Assembly: GCA_029938595.1 (NCBI GenBank)
Contig: JAOZUP010000261.1
Coordinates: 1 to 6,109 of the forward strand
Source: Thermoanaerobaculales bacterium
GTDB lineage: Bacteria; Acidobacteriota; Thermoanaerobaculia; Thermoanaerobaculales; Sulfomarinibacteraceae
Reading direction: 5' to 3'
Length of the DNA stretch: 6,109 nt
Under the pieces are notes generated by a model. The model saw only the letters and a list, made by a program, of their open reading frames with translations. It made no database searches and was not told where the DNA came from. This document shows positions 1-6,109 of the stretch, piece after piece. Within the stretch, counting starts at the first letter, position 1. Each line of letters begins with the position of its first letter. A program made the translations under genes and the position numbers.

Positions 1-41
1 CTAGCCCGTTCCCATCCAGAAACTCTGGTGAGAACTGAGCA

Positions 42-183
42 GTTCTCGATTCAGAAACGAGCGATTTTTCTGCAAGGTCAAGGAAGGCAAGGATTTGCGC
101 GGAGGCGTACTCGTGTACGCCGCACAAGGAAATCCGAAGCCTGACGCCGAGATTGCAAAAAAGCGCCGTTTCTGGACGAGAAC
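42..183. repeat. 142-bp imperfect long palindrome (REP-like element)
   Basis: Two 69-bp arms (42-110 and 115-183) are imperfect reverse complements around a 4-nt loop (TCGT, 111-114). The innermost 7 bp (GGCGTAC/GTACGCC) and the outermost 7 bp (GTTCTCG/CGAGAAC) match perfectly. Between them the blocks CAGAAACG, GCG, TTTTT, TGCAA, AGGC and GGATTT recur in order in both arms. All share the same centre (112.5), so this is one folded unit rather than chance hairpins. It lies just past the symporter gene, and its outer base is the last base of that gene's stop codon. As RNA it could fold into a long cruciform-like stem and end or protect the symporter transcript. Positions 16-35 resemble the outer end of another copy (CCAGAAAC, then CTGGTGAGAAC), so a neighbouring copy may be cut by the window edge. 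No protein is encoded. Confidence 0.8.
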
Positions 184-1721
184 TAGCCGGCCTCCGCCCA
201 CGCCGGAAAGGTCGCAGTATCGATGCCGAGAACCGAGGTCCCGAGGAAGAAGAACACCAGCGCGATGACCACCACGCCGATCAGGTTGATGGCGAGACCC
301 ACCCTGGCCATCTCGGCGATCTTGATGCGGCCGCTGCCGAAGATGATGGCGTTCGGAGGAGTTGCTACCGGCATCATGAAGGCGCATGACGCTGATAGTG
401 TGGCCGGGATCATCAGCAGCAGCGGGTTGACCTTCATGGCGACCGCGACCGAGGCGAGGATCGGCAGGATCATCTCGGTGGTCGCGGTATTGGAGGTCAG
501 CTCGGTCAGGAAGGTGAGACCGCCGCAAACCAGCGTGATCATGGCCAAAGGCGGCACGCCTTCGAGGCCCGCAAACCGGGTTCCGATCAGCTCCGAAAGA
601 CCGGTGACCCGGAAGCCTTGAGCGAGGGCAAACCCACCTCCGAACAGAAGCACTATGTGCCACGGGATCTTGCTGAACACGTCAACACCCATCACCATGC
701 GGCCGGCGGCATTCCGGCTACGCGCCGGAATGAAAAACAGGATCATCGCCATGGCGATCGCGACCGTGGCATCATCAATCAGGTCCGCGTGGGGCAACAG
801 TCGCGACCATCCCGGTATTGTCAGAAAGCCAAGCACCAGATCCTTTCGAAAGACCCAACCAAAGGCAGTGGCCGCAAACACTGCGAGCACCGCCCGCTCT
901 TCGAACGACATGCTGCCAAGCGCAGCATATTCGCGTTTCACGACGTCGCGGTCGACCTCGAATGACTCCCCGAAGCGGAAGAACACCCGCGTCAGAAGCA
1001 GCCACACGATGGTCAGCAGAATCAAGGTGATAGGCAACGCCATCACCAACCATTGGCCGAAGGCGATGGGCTCCGCATTCGGGAACGTGATCTCGAAGAT
1101 CCTCGCAAACGACAGATTCGGCGGCGTGCCGACCAGCGTCGCCATGCCGCCCAGCGAGCAGGCGTAGGCAATTCCGAGCATCAGCGCAACGGTGAAGGGA
1201 TGGCACGCGCTCTTTCCGAACCTCTCCTCCAGCTGCAGGATGATCGCGATGGCGATGGGCACCATCATGATGGCGGTGGCGGTGTTGGAGATCCACATGG
1301 AAAGGAACGCGGCGGCGACCATGAAACCGAGAATGATGCGCTCGGGCCCGCCCCCGATCCGCCGGATGATCCACAGCGCGATTCGCTTGTGCAGCTGCCA
1401 CTTCTCCATCGTTAAGGCAATCATGAAACCACCGATGAAGAGAAAGATCGTGCTGTTGACGTAGATCGGCGCACACTCTCGGGTCTTCATGATGCCCAGC
1501 ACGGGATACAACACCAACGGCAGCAGCGCGGTCGCCGACAGGGGGATGGCATCGGTGATCCACCAGGTCGCCATCAGCACCGCCACCGCCGCCATGTTGG
1601 TGACCTCGGGGTTGGAAGGATCAAGATCCAGAAACAGGGTCACGCAGAACAGGATGAGGCCCAACAGGAGGCCGATTTTTTGACCGGTCGATCTGGCTTC
1701 GGAGGAGACTTCGACAGGCAC
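183..1721 (-). CDS. DASS/SLC13 family anion:sodium symporter
   Basis: A 512-residue inner-membrane carrier of the divalent anion:sodium symporter family, which imports di- and tricarboxylates, or sulfate/phosphate in some branches, usually with Na+. It is hydrophobic throughout, with helices beginning near residue 16, and has normal family length. Both inverted halves show the hallmark motifs: SNT at 145-147 followed by GTPPN at 198-202, and SNT at 410-412 followed by ATPPN at 453-457. The block SCAFMMPVATPPN (445-457) matches the SLC13 signature. PWHIVLLFGGGFALAQG (353-369) is also typical. The start is GTG: an in-frame TAA lies 12 nt upstream (1731-1733), and the next Met (residue 43) would remove the first helix. 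No clear Shine-Dalgarno is visible. The gene follows the phosphatase gene by 112 bp on the same strand and may share its transcript. The substrate cannot be read from sequence; a carboxylate is the default guess. Confidence 0.95.
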   Translation of the reverse strand: MPVEVSSEARSTGQKIGLLLGLILFCVTLFLDLDPSNPEVTNMAAVAVLMATWWITDAIPLSATALLPLVLYPVLGIMKTRECAPIYVNSTIFLFIGGFMIALTMEKWQLHKRIALWIIRRIGGGPERIILGFMVAAAFLSMWISNTATAIMMVPIAIAIILQLEERFGKSACHPFTVALMLGIAYACSLGGMATLVGTPPNLSFARIFEITFPNAEPIAFGQWLVMALPITLILLTIVWLLLTRVFFRFGESFEVDRDVVKREYAALGSMSFEERAVLAVFAATAFGWVFRKDLVLGFLTIPGWSRLLPHADLIDDATVAIAMAMILFFIPARSRNAAGRMVMGVDVFSKIPWHIVLLFGGGFALAQGFRVTGLSELIGTRFAGLEGVPPLAMITLVCGGLTFLTELTSNTATTEMILPILASVAVAMKVNPLLLMIPATLSASCAFMMPVATPPNAIIFGSGRIKIAEMARVGLAINLIGVVVIALVFFFLGTSVLGIDTATFPAWAEAG

Positions 1722-1833
1722 GGCTCTAGCTTAGTACACCGCTGCGCAAGGTCGTTCATATTCGGCCGCCACGTTGCAACTACGCATGAAGAACAGCGCG
1801 CCGCCTCAAAAAACTCGATTCAAGCCGCCGAGA

Positions 1834-1871
1834 TCACGGTCCGGGGGTCAGCTCTCCGTCCTGGACCGTGA
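1834..1871 (-). other. Perfect 9-bp stem overlapping the phosphatase stop codon
   Basis: TCACGGTCC (1834-1842) and GGACCGTGA (1863-1871) are exact reverse complements separated by 20 nt. The left arm contains the complement of the stop codon, so the end of the phosphatase message can fold. A six-U run (1808-1813) occurs about 20 nt past the stem in the transcript. That is too far for a classical intrinsic terminator, so the hairpin may act as a weak attenuator, as an mRNA-stabilising 3' structure before the symporter gene, or by chance. Confidence 0.4.
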
Positions 1872-3972
1872 AAGTGGTAGCTGTGAACAGATCGGCGAGG
1901 CCGTCCGGGTTGTCGTAGAAGCTCTCAAAAACGTGATCGGCCAGGATCTCATAAATGGTCACTTGGAGAGTGTCGGCCATTACGTCCACAATCACAAAGG
2001 CGTCGGACTCGGTGTCGGTGTAGATGATGTCCGAGGGCGACACGGCGTCACCGAAGACCGAGAGCTGGAGCAGCGGTCCGAGGAACGCCACCAGCTCCTC
2101 GAGGCCCGGGATCTGGCCGAGGATCGGATCCGACTCGATTCTCCGCCACACCTCCTCGGTGTACGACGACGACGAGATCGCGGCGCCGGTGAACTCGTAT
2201 ACCCCGTCGCCGTGATCGGTGACGAAGCTGGCGTGGATGTCGCCCGAGATCACGACCGCGTTCTCCACCAGACCGAGCACGGTCAGCAGCTCAGTCCGCT
2301 TCTGCGGGAAGCCGTTGAAGTCCTCGGCCGAGAGACCGAGCCGGATCCGCAGCTGGTCCGGAAACCCGGGCGGCAGCATGGCGGCGATCACCGGGTGGGT
2401 GAAGTCGATCACCAGCGGCGTCATCATCACCGAGTTGGCGAGCACCTTCCATGTCGCCGGACTGCCGAGGAGCGTGCCCTGCAGCCACGCGTTCTGCTGA
2501 CCGCCGAACGCCTCCTGGGCGGCGCCACCGGTCTCGAGCCAGCGGTATGCGGCATAGAGGTTGAATGTGTCGTACACCAGTTGGTTGCGCGAGCCGGTCG
2601 ACGAGTACATTCCCGTCTTGCCGATCAACATGTACGACAGGCCGCGCGGCAGCATCGCCTGGACCTCCGGAGTGAACGGCGCCGGCAGCCCGGCGGCCGC
2701 GTACAGCAGGTTGACGAAGGTGGTGCTGACATTGCCGGTCAGCTGCTCCTCGGCGAGACGCACCGCGGCGAAGGTGTCGAGGGCCGGGTTCTCCATCTGG
2801 TAGGCGCCCGCTGAGATCAAGGTCGCGGTCTGGCGCAGGATCGGCAGCGCCGCACCGAGGAGATCCATGTCGACGTAGGGATCGAAGCTCGCCCGCACCT
2901 GCGCCCACGCCTCCTCGCCGAGCATCGCGGCCAATGACGCCTCGTCCACCACGACGGTACCGGGGTAGGCGTCCTCGGCCACCAGGTGGTCGGGACGGAA
3001 GGTGCGGTAGTCGCTGAGCACGAGGTGGAGCAGCGAGCCATAGAGGAAGTCGCGATAGATACCGGAGTTCGGATAGAGGTTGCTGTCGTCGATCTCGAGG
3101 ATGCCGTCCTCGCCGAGACCTTTTTCGGTCGGGATCCACTCGTAGAATGCCTGCTCGGCGTAGCGGCGGCGCTGCTCGTCGAACTCGTCTGTCCGGCCGT
3201 TGAAGTAGGTCGCGGTGGCGCCCCAGCAGTCGTTGGAGTACTCGTGGTCGTCCCAGATGACAATCATCGGCCAGCGTTCGTGCACCTGCTGCAGCATGGG
3301 ATCCGATCGGTACGTACGATAAAGATCGCGGTAGTTCGAAAGGCTCGCGGCGGCGTAGTAGCGGTTTTCCTCCGAGCCGAGGGGAATCGCACCATCGATG
3401 TCGTCAAACTCTATCTTGCGCTCGTCGGTGGGATTCTGGAAGGCCGGATCGCCGGTGGTCTCGTAAACATAGTCCCCGAGGTGAACCACAAAGTCGATGT
3501 CCTCGTCGTGGTCGAGCAGGAGCTTGAGGTAGGTGTTGTAGTAGCGGCCGATGTAGTCCTGCCCGTAGGCGACCGCGAAGCGGACCGGCACGGCCATCTC
3601 CGCTGTCGGAGCGGTCTTCGTCCTTCCCACCGCGGAGTACTCCATCGCGGCACCCGTGCCGTAGACGAACCGGTAGTAATAGGTGGTGTAGGCCCCGAGT
3701 CCCTCGGCCCGGACCTTGAGGCACCAATCGTTGTCCGCCGAGGCCGTCAGCTGACGTGTGAAGACCACATCCGTGAACGCCTCGTCGGTCGCCACCTCGA
3801 CCTGGATCGCATCCGGGATGGCGGGGTTGTCGATCCTCGTCCACAGCACCACACTGTCCGGCCGCGGGTCGCCCGAGGCCACCGATTGAGGGAAGTAGTC
3901 GTTGGCTGTCGCTGCGCCGGCCACGGCACAGATCACCAAGATCAAACCCGCTGTAGGAAGAAAACCACGCAT
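1834..3972 (-). CDS. Secreted PhoD-family metallophosphatase (alkaline phosphatase D-like)
   Basis: A 712-residue protein expected to hydrolyse phosphomono- or phosphodiesters outside the cytoplasm. Residues 1-23 form a Sec-type signal peptide (hydrophobic core LPTAGLILVICAVAGA, likely cut after ATA-23). The twin-arginine motif usual in PhoD is absent. The PhoD N-terminal beta domain starts at YFPQSVASGDPRPDSVVLW (26-44). The catalytic domain shows HLGDYVYE (164-171), IWDDHEYSND (239-248), WKVLANSVMMTPL (508-520), GDIH (577-580) and EFTGAAISS (593-601). Where the family normally reads ASCQ, this protein has AYGQ (135-138), so the metal-ligand cysteine is glycine. About 160 residues separate RTFRPD (323-328) from NAWLQGTL (494-501), far more than in typical PhoD, which explains the length over the usual 500-580. 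The start at 3972 is set by a strong Shine-Dalgarno; an upstream in-frame ATG at 4053 would add 27 residues ahead of the signal peptide and is unlikely. The symporter gene follows. Confidence 0.93.
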   Translation of the reverse strand: MRGFLPTAGLILVICAVAGAATANDYFPQSVASGDPRPDSVVLWTRIDNPAIPDAIQVEVATDEAFTDVVFTRQLTASADNDWCLKVRAEGLGAYTTYYYRFVYGTGAAMEYSAVGRTKTAPTAEMAVPVRFAVAYGQDYIGRYYNTYLKLLLDHDEDIDFVVHLGDYVYETTGDPAFQNPTDERKIEFDDIDGAIPLGSEENRYYAAASLSNYRDLYRTYRSDPMLQQVHERWPMIVIWDDHEYSNDCWGATATYFNGRTDEFDEQRRRYAEQAFYEWIPTEKGLGEDGILEIDDSNLYPNSGIYRDFLYGSLLHLVLSDYRTFRPDHLVAEDAYPGTVVVDEASLAAMLGEEAWAQVRASFDPYVDMDLLGAALPILRQTATLISAGAYQMENPALDTFAAVRLAEEQLTGNVSTTFVNLLYAAAGLPAPFTPEVQAMLPRGLSYMLIGKTGMYSSTGSRNQLVYDTFNLYAAYRWLETGGAAQEAFGGQQNAWLQGTLLGSPATWKVLANSVMMTPLVIDFTHPVIAAMLPPGFPDQLRIRLGLSAEDFNGFPQKRTELLTVLGLVENAVVISGDIHASFVTDHGDGVYEFTGAAISSSSYTEEVWRRIESDPILGQIPGLEELVAFLGPLLQLSVFGDAVSPSDIIYTDTESDAFVIVDVMADTLQVTIYEILADHVFESFYDNPDGLADLFTATTFTVQDGELTPGP

Positions 3973-3977
3973 CACAT

Positions 3978-3984
3978 CCTCCTT
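3978..3984 (-). promoter_or_regulatory. Strong Shine-Dalgarno for the phosphatase gene
   Basis: On the minus strand AAGGAGG is followed by the 5-nt spacer ATGTG and then ATG at 3972-3970. This near-perfect anti-16S match decides the start in favour of the codon directly before the signal peptide. No equally good site precedes the other genes in the window. Confidence 0.85.
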
Positions 3985-4103
3985 CCTGGCTGGACGCACG
4001 GCTGCCCAACCGGGACCCGTAAAGAATCTCGAATAGCCTTGAGACGACACCATCTTTCACCTCGAATGAAACGGAGGACTATGGTACACCCACCTGCCCA
4101 CGA

Positions 4104-4152
<49 letters not shown>

Positions 4153-4182
4153 GCTCGATCCGCCCACCCTCCCCCTCGGACA

Positions 4183-4247
4183 ATTTCGGACTGCAGATTT
4201 CGGACTTGTCACAGCGTAGCTGAAAGCGAAGCCGGATTTCGGATTTC
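4183..4247. repeat. Degenerate heptamer repeats leading into element copy A
   Basis: ATTTCGGACT occurs at 4183-4192 and again at 4197-4206, a 14-bp period equal to two heptamers. GGATTTC then occurs twice in tandem at 4234-4247, touching the start of the palindromic element. This matches the ATTTCGA array that touches copy B and looks like a decayed version of the same leader. Confidence 0.6.
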
Positions 4248-4379
4248 CCACTCAACCCCCCACCGTCCAGGTAATGTGCGGCGGAGGTGCCACTTTTGAC
4301 ATTGTTTGAGCCCCGATTCCTCAAGTCGGCACGATGTTTCGAGCAAACAATGTCAAGGGTGGCTCCTCTCGGGAAGCGC
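4244..4379. repeat. Palindromic element copy A, left of the radical SAM gene
   Basis: A 136-bp sequence that recurs in the same orientation at 5731-5860, differing by scattered substitutions and a 6-bp indel (extra bases near 4265-4271). It contains an inverted repeat: arms 4284-4308 and 4344-4368, of which the inner 13 bp (TTGACATTGTTTG / CAAACAATGTCAA) pair perfectly. The rest of the arms pairs with two G-U contacts and one mismatch. A C-rich lead (CAACCCCCCACCGT) precedes the arms and CGGGAAGCGC follows them. It encodes no protein and looks like a REP- or MITE-like nonautonomous element. Weaker similarity to copy B may continue to about 4410. Confidence 0.85.
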
Positions 4380-4487
4380 GTGCGGAAACGGTGGTGCGGC
4401 GGAGTTGCCCGCAGGATCACGTCGGCTTCGAGAGGAGTGGTAGGCTCGACCTCGAAAAGGGATGTTTCCTCCCCTGGGATAACTACG

Positions 4488-5606
4488 ATGTCTATCTTGG
4501 ATCGGTTGCGCCGCCGCCATCGGAGACCCCTGCGCGCCCTGCAGGTCGAGGTCACCAGCCGTTGCGTCCGGCGATGCGCGATCTGTCCGCGCTCCTCACT
4601 GGCCGAGACGTGGCGAGAGGGCGATCTGGATGACGCCCTGTGGAAGGTCGTGGCAGCGGATCTCGATCTGACCGAACACGTTCAGCTCCAGGGCTGGGGT
4701 GAGCCGCTGCTCCATCCCCTCCTTCCGGCCTGGGCGCGAAATGCCAGAGCGGCCGGTTGCACGGTCGGCCTGACGACCAACGGCGACCTGCTCGAGAAAT
4801 CCGCGAGCTGGTTGCTGGAGGGAGACGTGGACCGAATCGTGGTCTCGGTGGCCGGCAACGCCGACAATCACGCCGCCCTGCGCGACGGATCGCAGCTCGA
4901 GTCGGTGCTCGCAGCCGCCGGGAACCTCGCCCGTCGCGCGCGTGAGGGGCGTGTCCAGCTGCGGATCTTGATCAGCTACCTCCTGACCCGAAGCAACGCC
5001 GCGGATCTTCCGGCGGTGGTGCGGCTGGCCGCCCGCGCCGGCGTGGATGAGCTCTTCGTCACTCACCTCGACTGCCCGACCTCGGCGGCCCTGGTGGAGC
5101 AGGCTGCCTTTTCTGACGGTGTCCTGAACGAGGGAGTCACGGCCCATCTCAAAGAGTCCGAGACGGCCGCCTCGGACTCCGGCATCGCCTTCCGAGACCA
5201 GACTCAAGGCGGGGAGGAGCAACTGGTGTGCTCACTGGATCCTCTCCGCTTCGTTTTTGTCGGCTGGGATGGTCGTGTCGGCCCCTGCGTGAACCTGCTC
5301 CTGCCCGTCGAGGGGCCGATTCCGCGCTGGTCCGCCAACGGATGCACCGAGGTCGAAGCGGTGAGCTATGGCCAACTCGACGCGACCGGCCTCGCCGATC
5401 TCCTGTCGTCCGATATCCGCACGCGCTTCGTGACTCCGTGGACACGGCGCCTCGAGGCGGAGAGGCGTTTCCTGGCCTCGGTCCCCGAGCTCTCCCTCAC
5501 GGGGCTCCGGGAGTTGGACAGGGCCGACGCGATCAGGACCGCCGCCCTGAGCGCCAACCCTTTTCCCGACGCCTGCACACACTGTCCCAAGGTAAATGGG
5601 TGGTAG
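4488..5606 (+). CDS. Radical SAM protein with SPASM-like C-terminal cysteines
   Basis: A 372-residue soluble enzyme. The Cys-x3-Cys-x2-Cys motif (C26, C30, C33, in VTSRCVRRCAIC) binds the 4Fe-4S cluster that cleaves S-adenosylmethionine. QGWGEPLLHP (68-77) fills the GGE-like SAM-binding position, and LTTNG (95-99) is a usual barrel-strand motif. The C-terminal part has C248, then FVFVGWDGRVGPC (255-267), then CTHC (363-366), the arrangement of SPASM/twitch domains that bind auxiliary Fe-S clusters. Many such proteins modify peptides or act as maturases, but the substrate here is unknown. ATG at 4488 is preferred because the sequence upstream in frame is the palindromic element. Its Shine-Dalgarno is weak. 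An in-frame GTG at 4437 has a purine-rich GAGAGGA directly before it but poor spacing. No precursor peptide or partner gene is adjacent, and repeat elements flank both sides. Confidence 0.92.
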   Translation: MSILDRLRRRHRRPLRALQVEVTSRCVRRCAICPRSSLAETWREGDLDDALWKVVAADLDLTEHVQLQGWGEPLLHPLLPAWARNARAAGCTVGLTTNGDLLEKSASWLLEGDVDRIVVSVAGNADNHAALRDGSQLESVLAAAGNLARRAREGRVQLRILISYLLTRSNAADLPAVVRLAARAGVDELFVTHLDCPTSAALVEQAAFSDGVLNEGVTAHLKESETAASDSGIAFRDQTQGGEEQLVCSLDPLRFVFVGWDGRVGPCVNLLLPVEGPIPRWSANGCTEVEAVSYGQLDATGLADLLSSDIRTRFVTPWTRRLEAERRFLASVPELSLTGLRELDRADAIRTAALSANPFPDACTHCPKVNGW

Positions 5607-5666
5607 GTTTCAATATCCCGCATTTCTCACCGGGTTCCGTCGCGAGGGCCGCGAGATGTCGTGTTC

Positions 5667-5698
<32 letters not shown>

Positions 5699-5708
5699 GC
5701 CGGCACGG

Positions 5709-5733
5709 ATTTCGAATTTCGAATTTCGAATTT
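5709..5733. repeat. 7-bp tandem array, ATTTCGA x 3.6
   Basis: Three exact ATTTCGA units (5709-5729) and a partial ATTT (5730-5733) run directly into palindromic element copy B. The unit differs from the neighbouring GAATTCG array by one inserted T and one lost G when rotated (CGAATTT against CGGAATT). Confidence 0.9.
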
Positions 5734-5860
5734 GCCACCCAACCCCCCACCGTAGTGTGCGGCGGAGGTGCCGTTTTTGACATTGTTTGCGCCCCGCCCC
5801 TCCAAGTCGAACCGATGTTGCGGGCAAACAATGTCAAGGGTGGCACCTCACGGGAAGCGC
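5731..5860. repeat. Palindromic element copy B, right of the radical SAM gene
   Basis: Direct repeat of 4244-4379. The inverted arms are 5765-5790 and 5824-5849, with the same perfect 13-bp core (5777-5789 / 5825-5837). The mismatch in copy A (T4288/T4364) is a T-A pair here (5769/5845). The AC/GT pairs of copy A are replaced by G-T and T-G wobbles (5773/5841, 5774/5840). Pairing is largely kept despite these substitutions, consistent with a fold that matters at the RNA or single-strand DNA level, though two copies are too few for proof. Confidence 0.85.
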
Positions 5861-5885
5861 TCTGAGAAACGGGAGTTCACCGGAG

Positions 5886-5943
5886 GTGCCTGGCATCCCG
5901 ATATGACGTTGTCCTCAACGTCATGTCGGCGTGCCTGGCATCC
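5886..5943. repeat. 14-bp-stem hairpin bracketed by identical 13-mers
   Basis: CCGATATGACGTTG (5898-5911) and CAACGTCATGTCGG (5916-5929) pair along all 14 positions, with one G-U contact, around the tetraloop TCCT. The identical 13-mer GTGCCTGGCATCC lies at 5886-5898 and 5931-5943, so direct repeats bracket the palindrome. There is no U-run, so it is not a standard terminator, although it lies between two convergent genes where a bidirectional terminator would be expected. Confidence 0.8.
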
Positions 5944-6023
5944 TCTCGCGGCAGCCCCTTCCCGGGGCACAATCATGGACGCGGGCAACAAAACAGGCAG
6001 AGCCGTCCGGGCACGGAGAGGGG

Positions 6024-6109
6024 TCAGGCGACGAGAAGCTCTTCGCCGGCGCGAACGAGCTTGAAGTAGAAGCCTTCGGCCGCCATCAGCTCGTTGTGGG
6101 TTCCCTGCT
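6024..6109 (-). CDS. ABC exporter ATP-binding protein, C-terminal fragment
   Basis: Only the last 27 codons lie in the window, ending at TGA (6026-6024); the gene runs off the right edge. The peptide begins QGTHNELMAAEGFYFKLV. The pattern GTHxELMxxxGxYxxL is the conserved end of the nucleotide-binding domain in exporter-type ABC proteins (MsbA/multidrug type), just after the H-loop region. These are inner-membrane proteins that use ATP to export lipids, drugs or peptides. Whether a transmembrane domain is fused upstream and what is exported cannot be judged from this fragment. It converges on the radical SAM gene, so the two are not an operon. Confidence 0.85.
   Translation of the reverse strand, partial: QGTHNELMAAEGFYFKLVRAGEELLVA

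Noticed and set aside
1774..2814. Long plus-strand frame of about 346 codons opposite the phosphatase gene
   Set aside because: It is a shadow of the GC-rich minus-strand gene: Arg/Gly/Val-rich and without recognisable motifs, while the opposite strand has clear PhoD motifs.
4296..4324. TTGACA in the element arm as a -35 box for the radical SAM gene
   Set aside because: The hexamer is perfect, but 16-18 nt downstream there is only C/T-rich sequence with nothing like TATAAT, and the same holds for the copy on the opposite strand.
4287..4487. N-terminal extension of the radical SAM protein from an upstream ATG at 4287
   Set aside because: The extra 67 codons are translated repeat element with no domain features; the family-like sequence begins near the ATG at 4488.
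5954..5968. GCCCC/GGGGC hairpin as terminator of the ABC gene
   Set aside because: The stem is only 5 bp and no U-run follows it on the minus strand; kept only as a remark in the intergenic entry.

Overview
This is a GC-rich bacterial window with three complete genes and the tail of a fourth. From left to right it carries a 142-bp long palindrome; a divalent-anion/sodium symporter (DASS, SLC13 family) gene on the minus strand; a secreted PhoD-type metallophosphatase gene on the minus strand; a 515-bp intergenic region full of repeats; a radical SAM protein gene with SPASM-like C-terminal cysteines on the plus strand; a 417-bp region of repeats; and the last 27 codons of an ABC exporter ATP-binding protein on the minus strand, cut by the window edge.

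The host is probably a Gram-negative environmental bacterium, since it shows a secreted PhoD, a DASS carrier and strong G/C third-position bias. The mix of families and of noncoding heptamer and palindrome repeats would suit an Acidobacteriota-like or deltaproteobacterial-type genome, but nothing here fixes the taxonomy.

The phosphatase and the symporter lie on the same strand 112 bp apart, phosphatase first, and may be co-transcribed. One could release a product outside the cytoplasm (phosphate or an organic moiety) and the other import a small anion, but this link is inference. The radical SAM gene stands alone. It diverges from the phosphatase, converges on the ABC gene and has no visible RiPP precursor or maturation partner.

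The most unusual content is noncoding. Two about 130-bp copies of one palindromic element, in the same orientation, bracket the radical SAM gene. Each is preceded by short tandem arrays whose units are all 7 bp and fit one degenerate pattern (CGRAWWY). A different palindrome begins at the last base of the symporter stop codon. Near the right end a 14-bp-stem hairpin sits between two identical 13-mers. The phosphatase also departs from its family: the position of the usual metal-ligand cysteine is glycine, the signal peptide looks Sec-type rather than Tat-type, and there is a large insertion before the C-terminal catalytic block.
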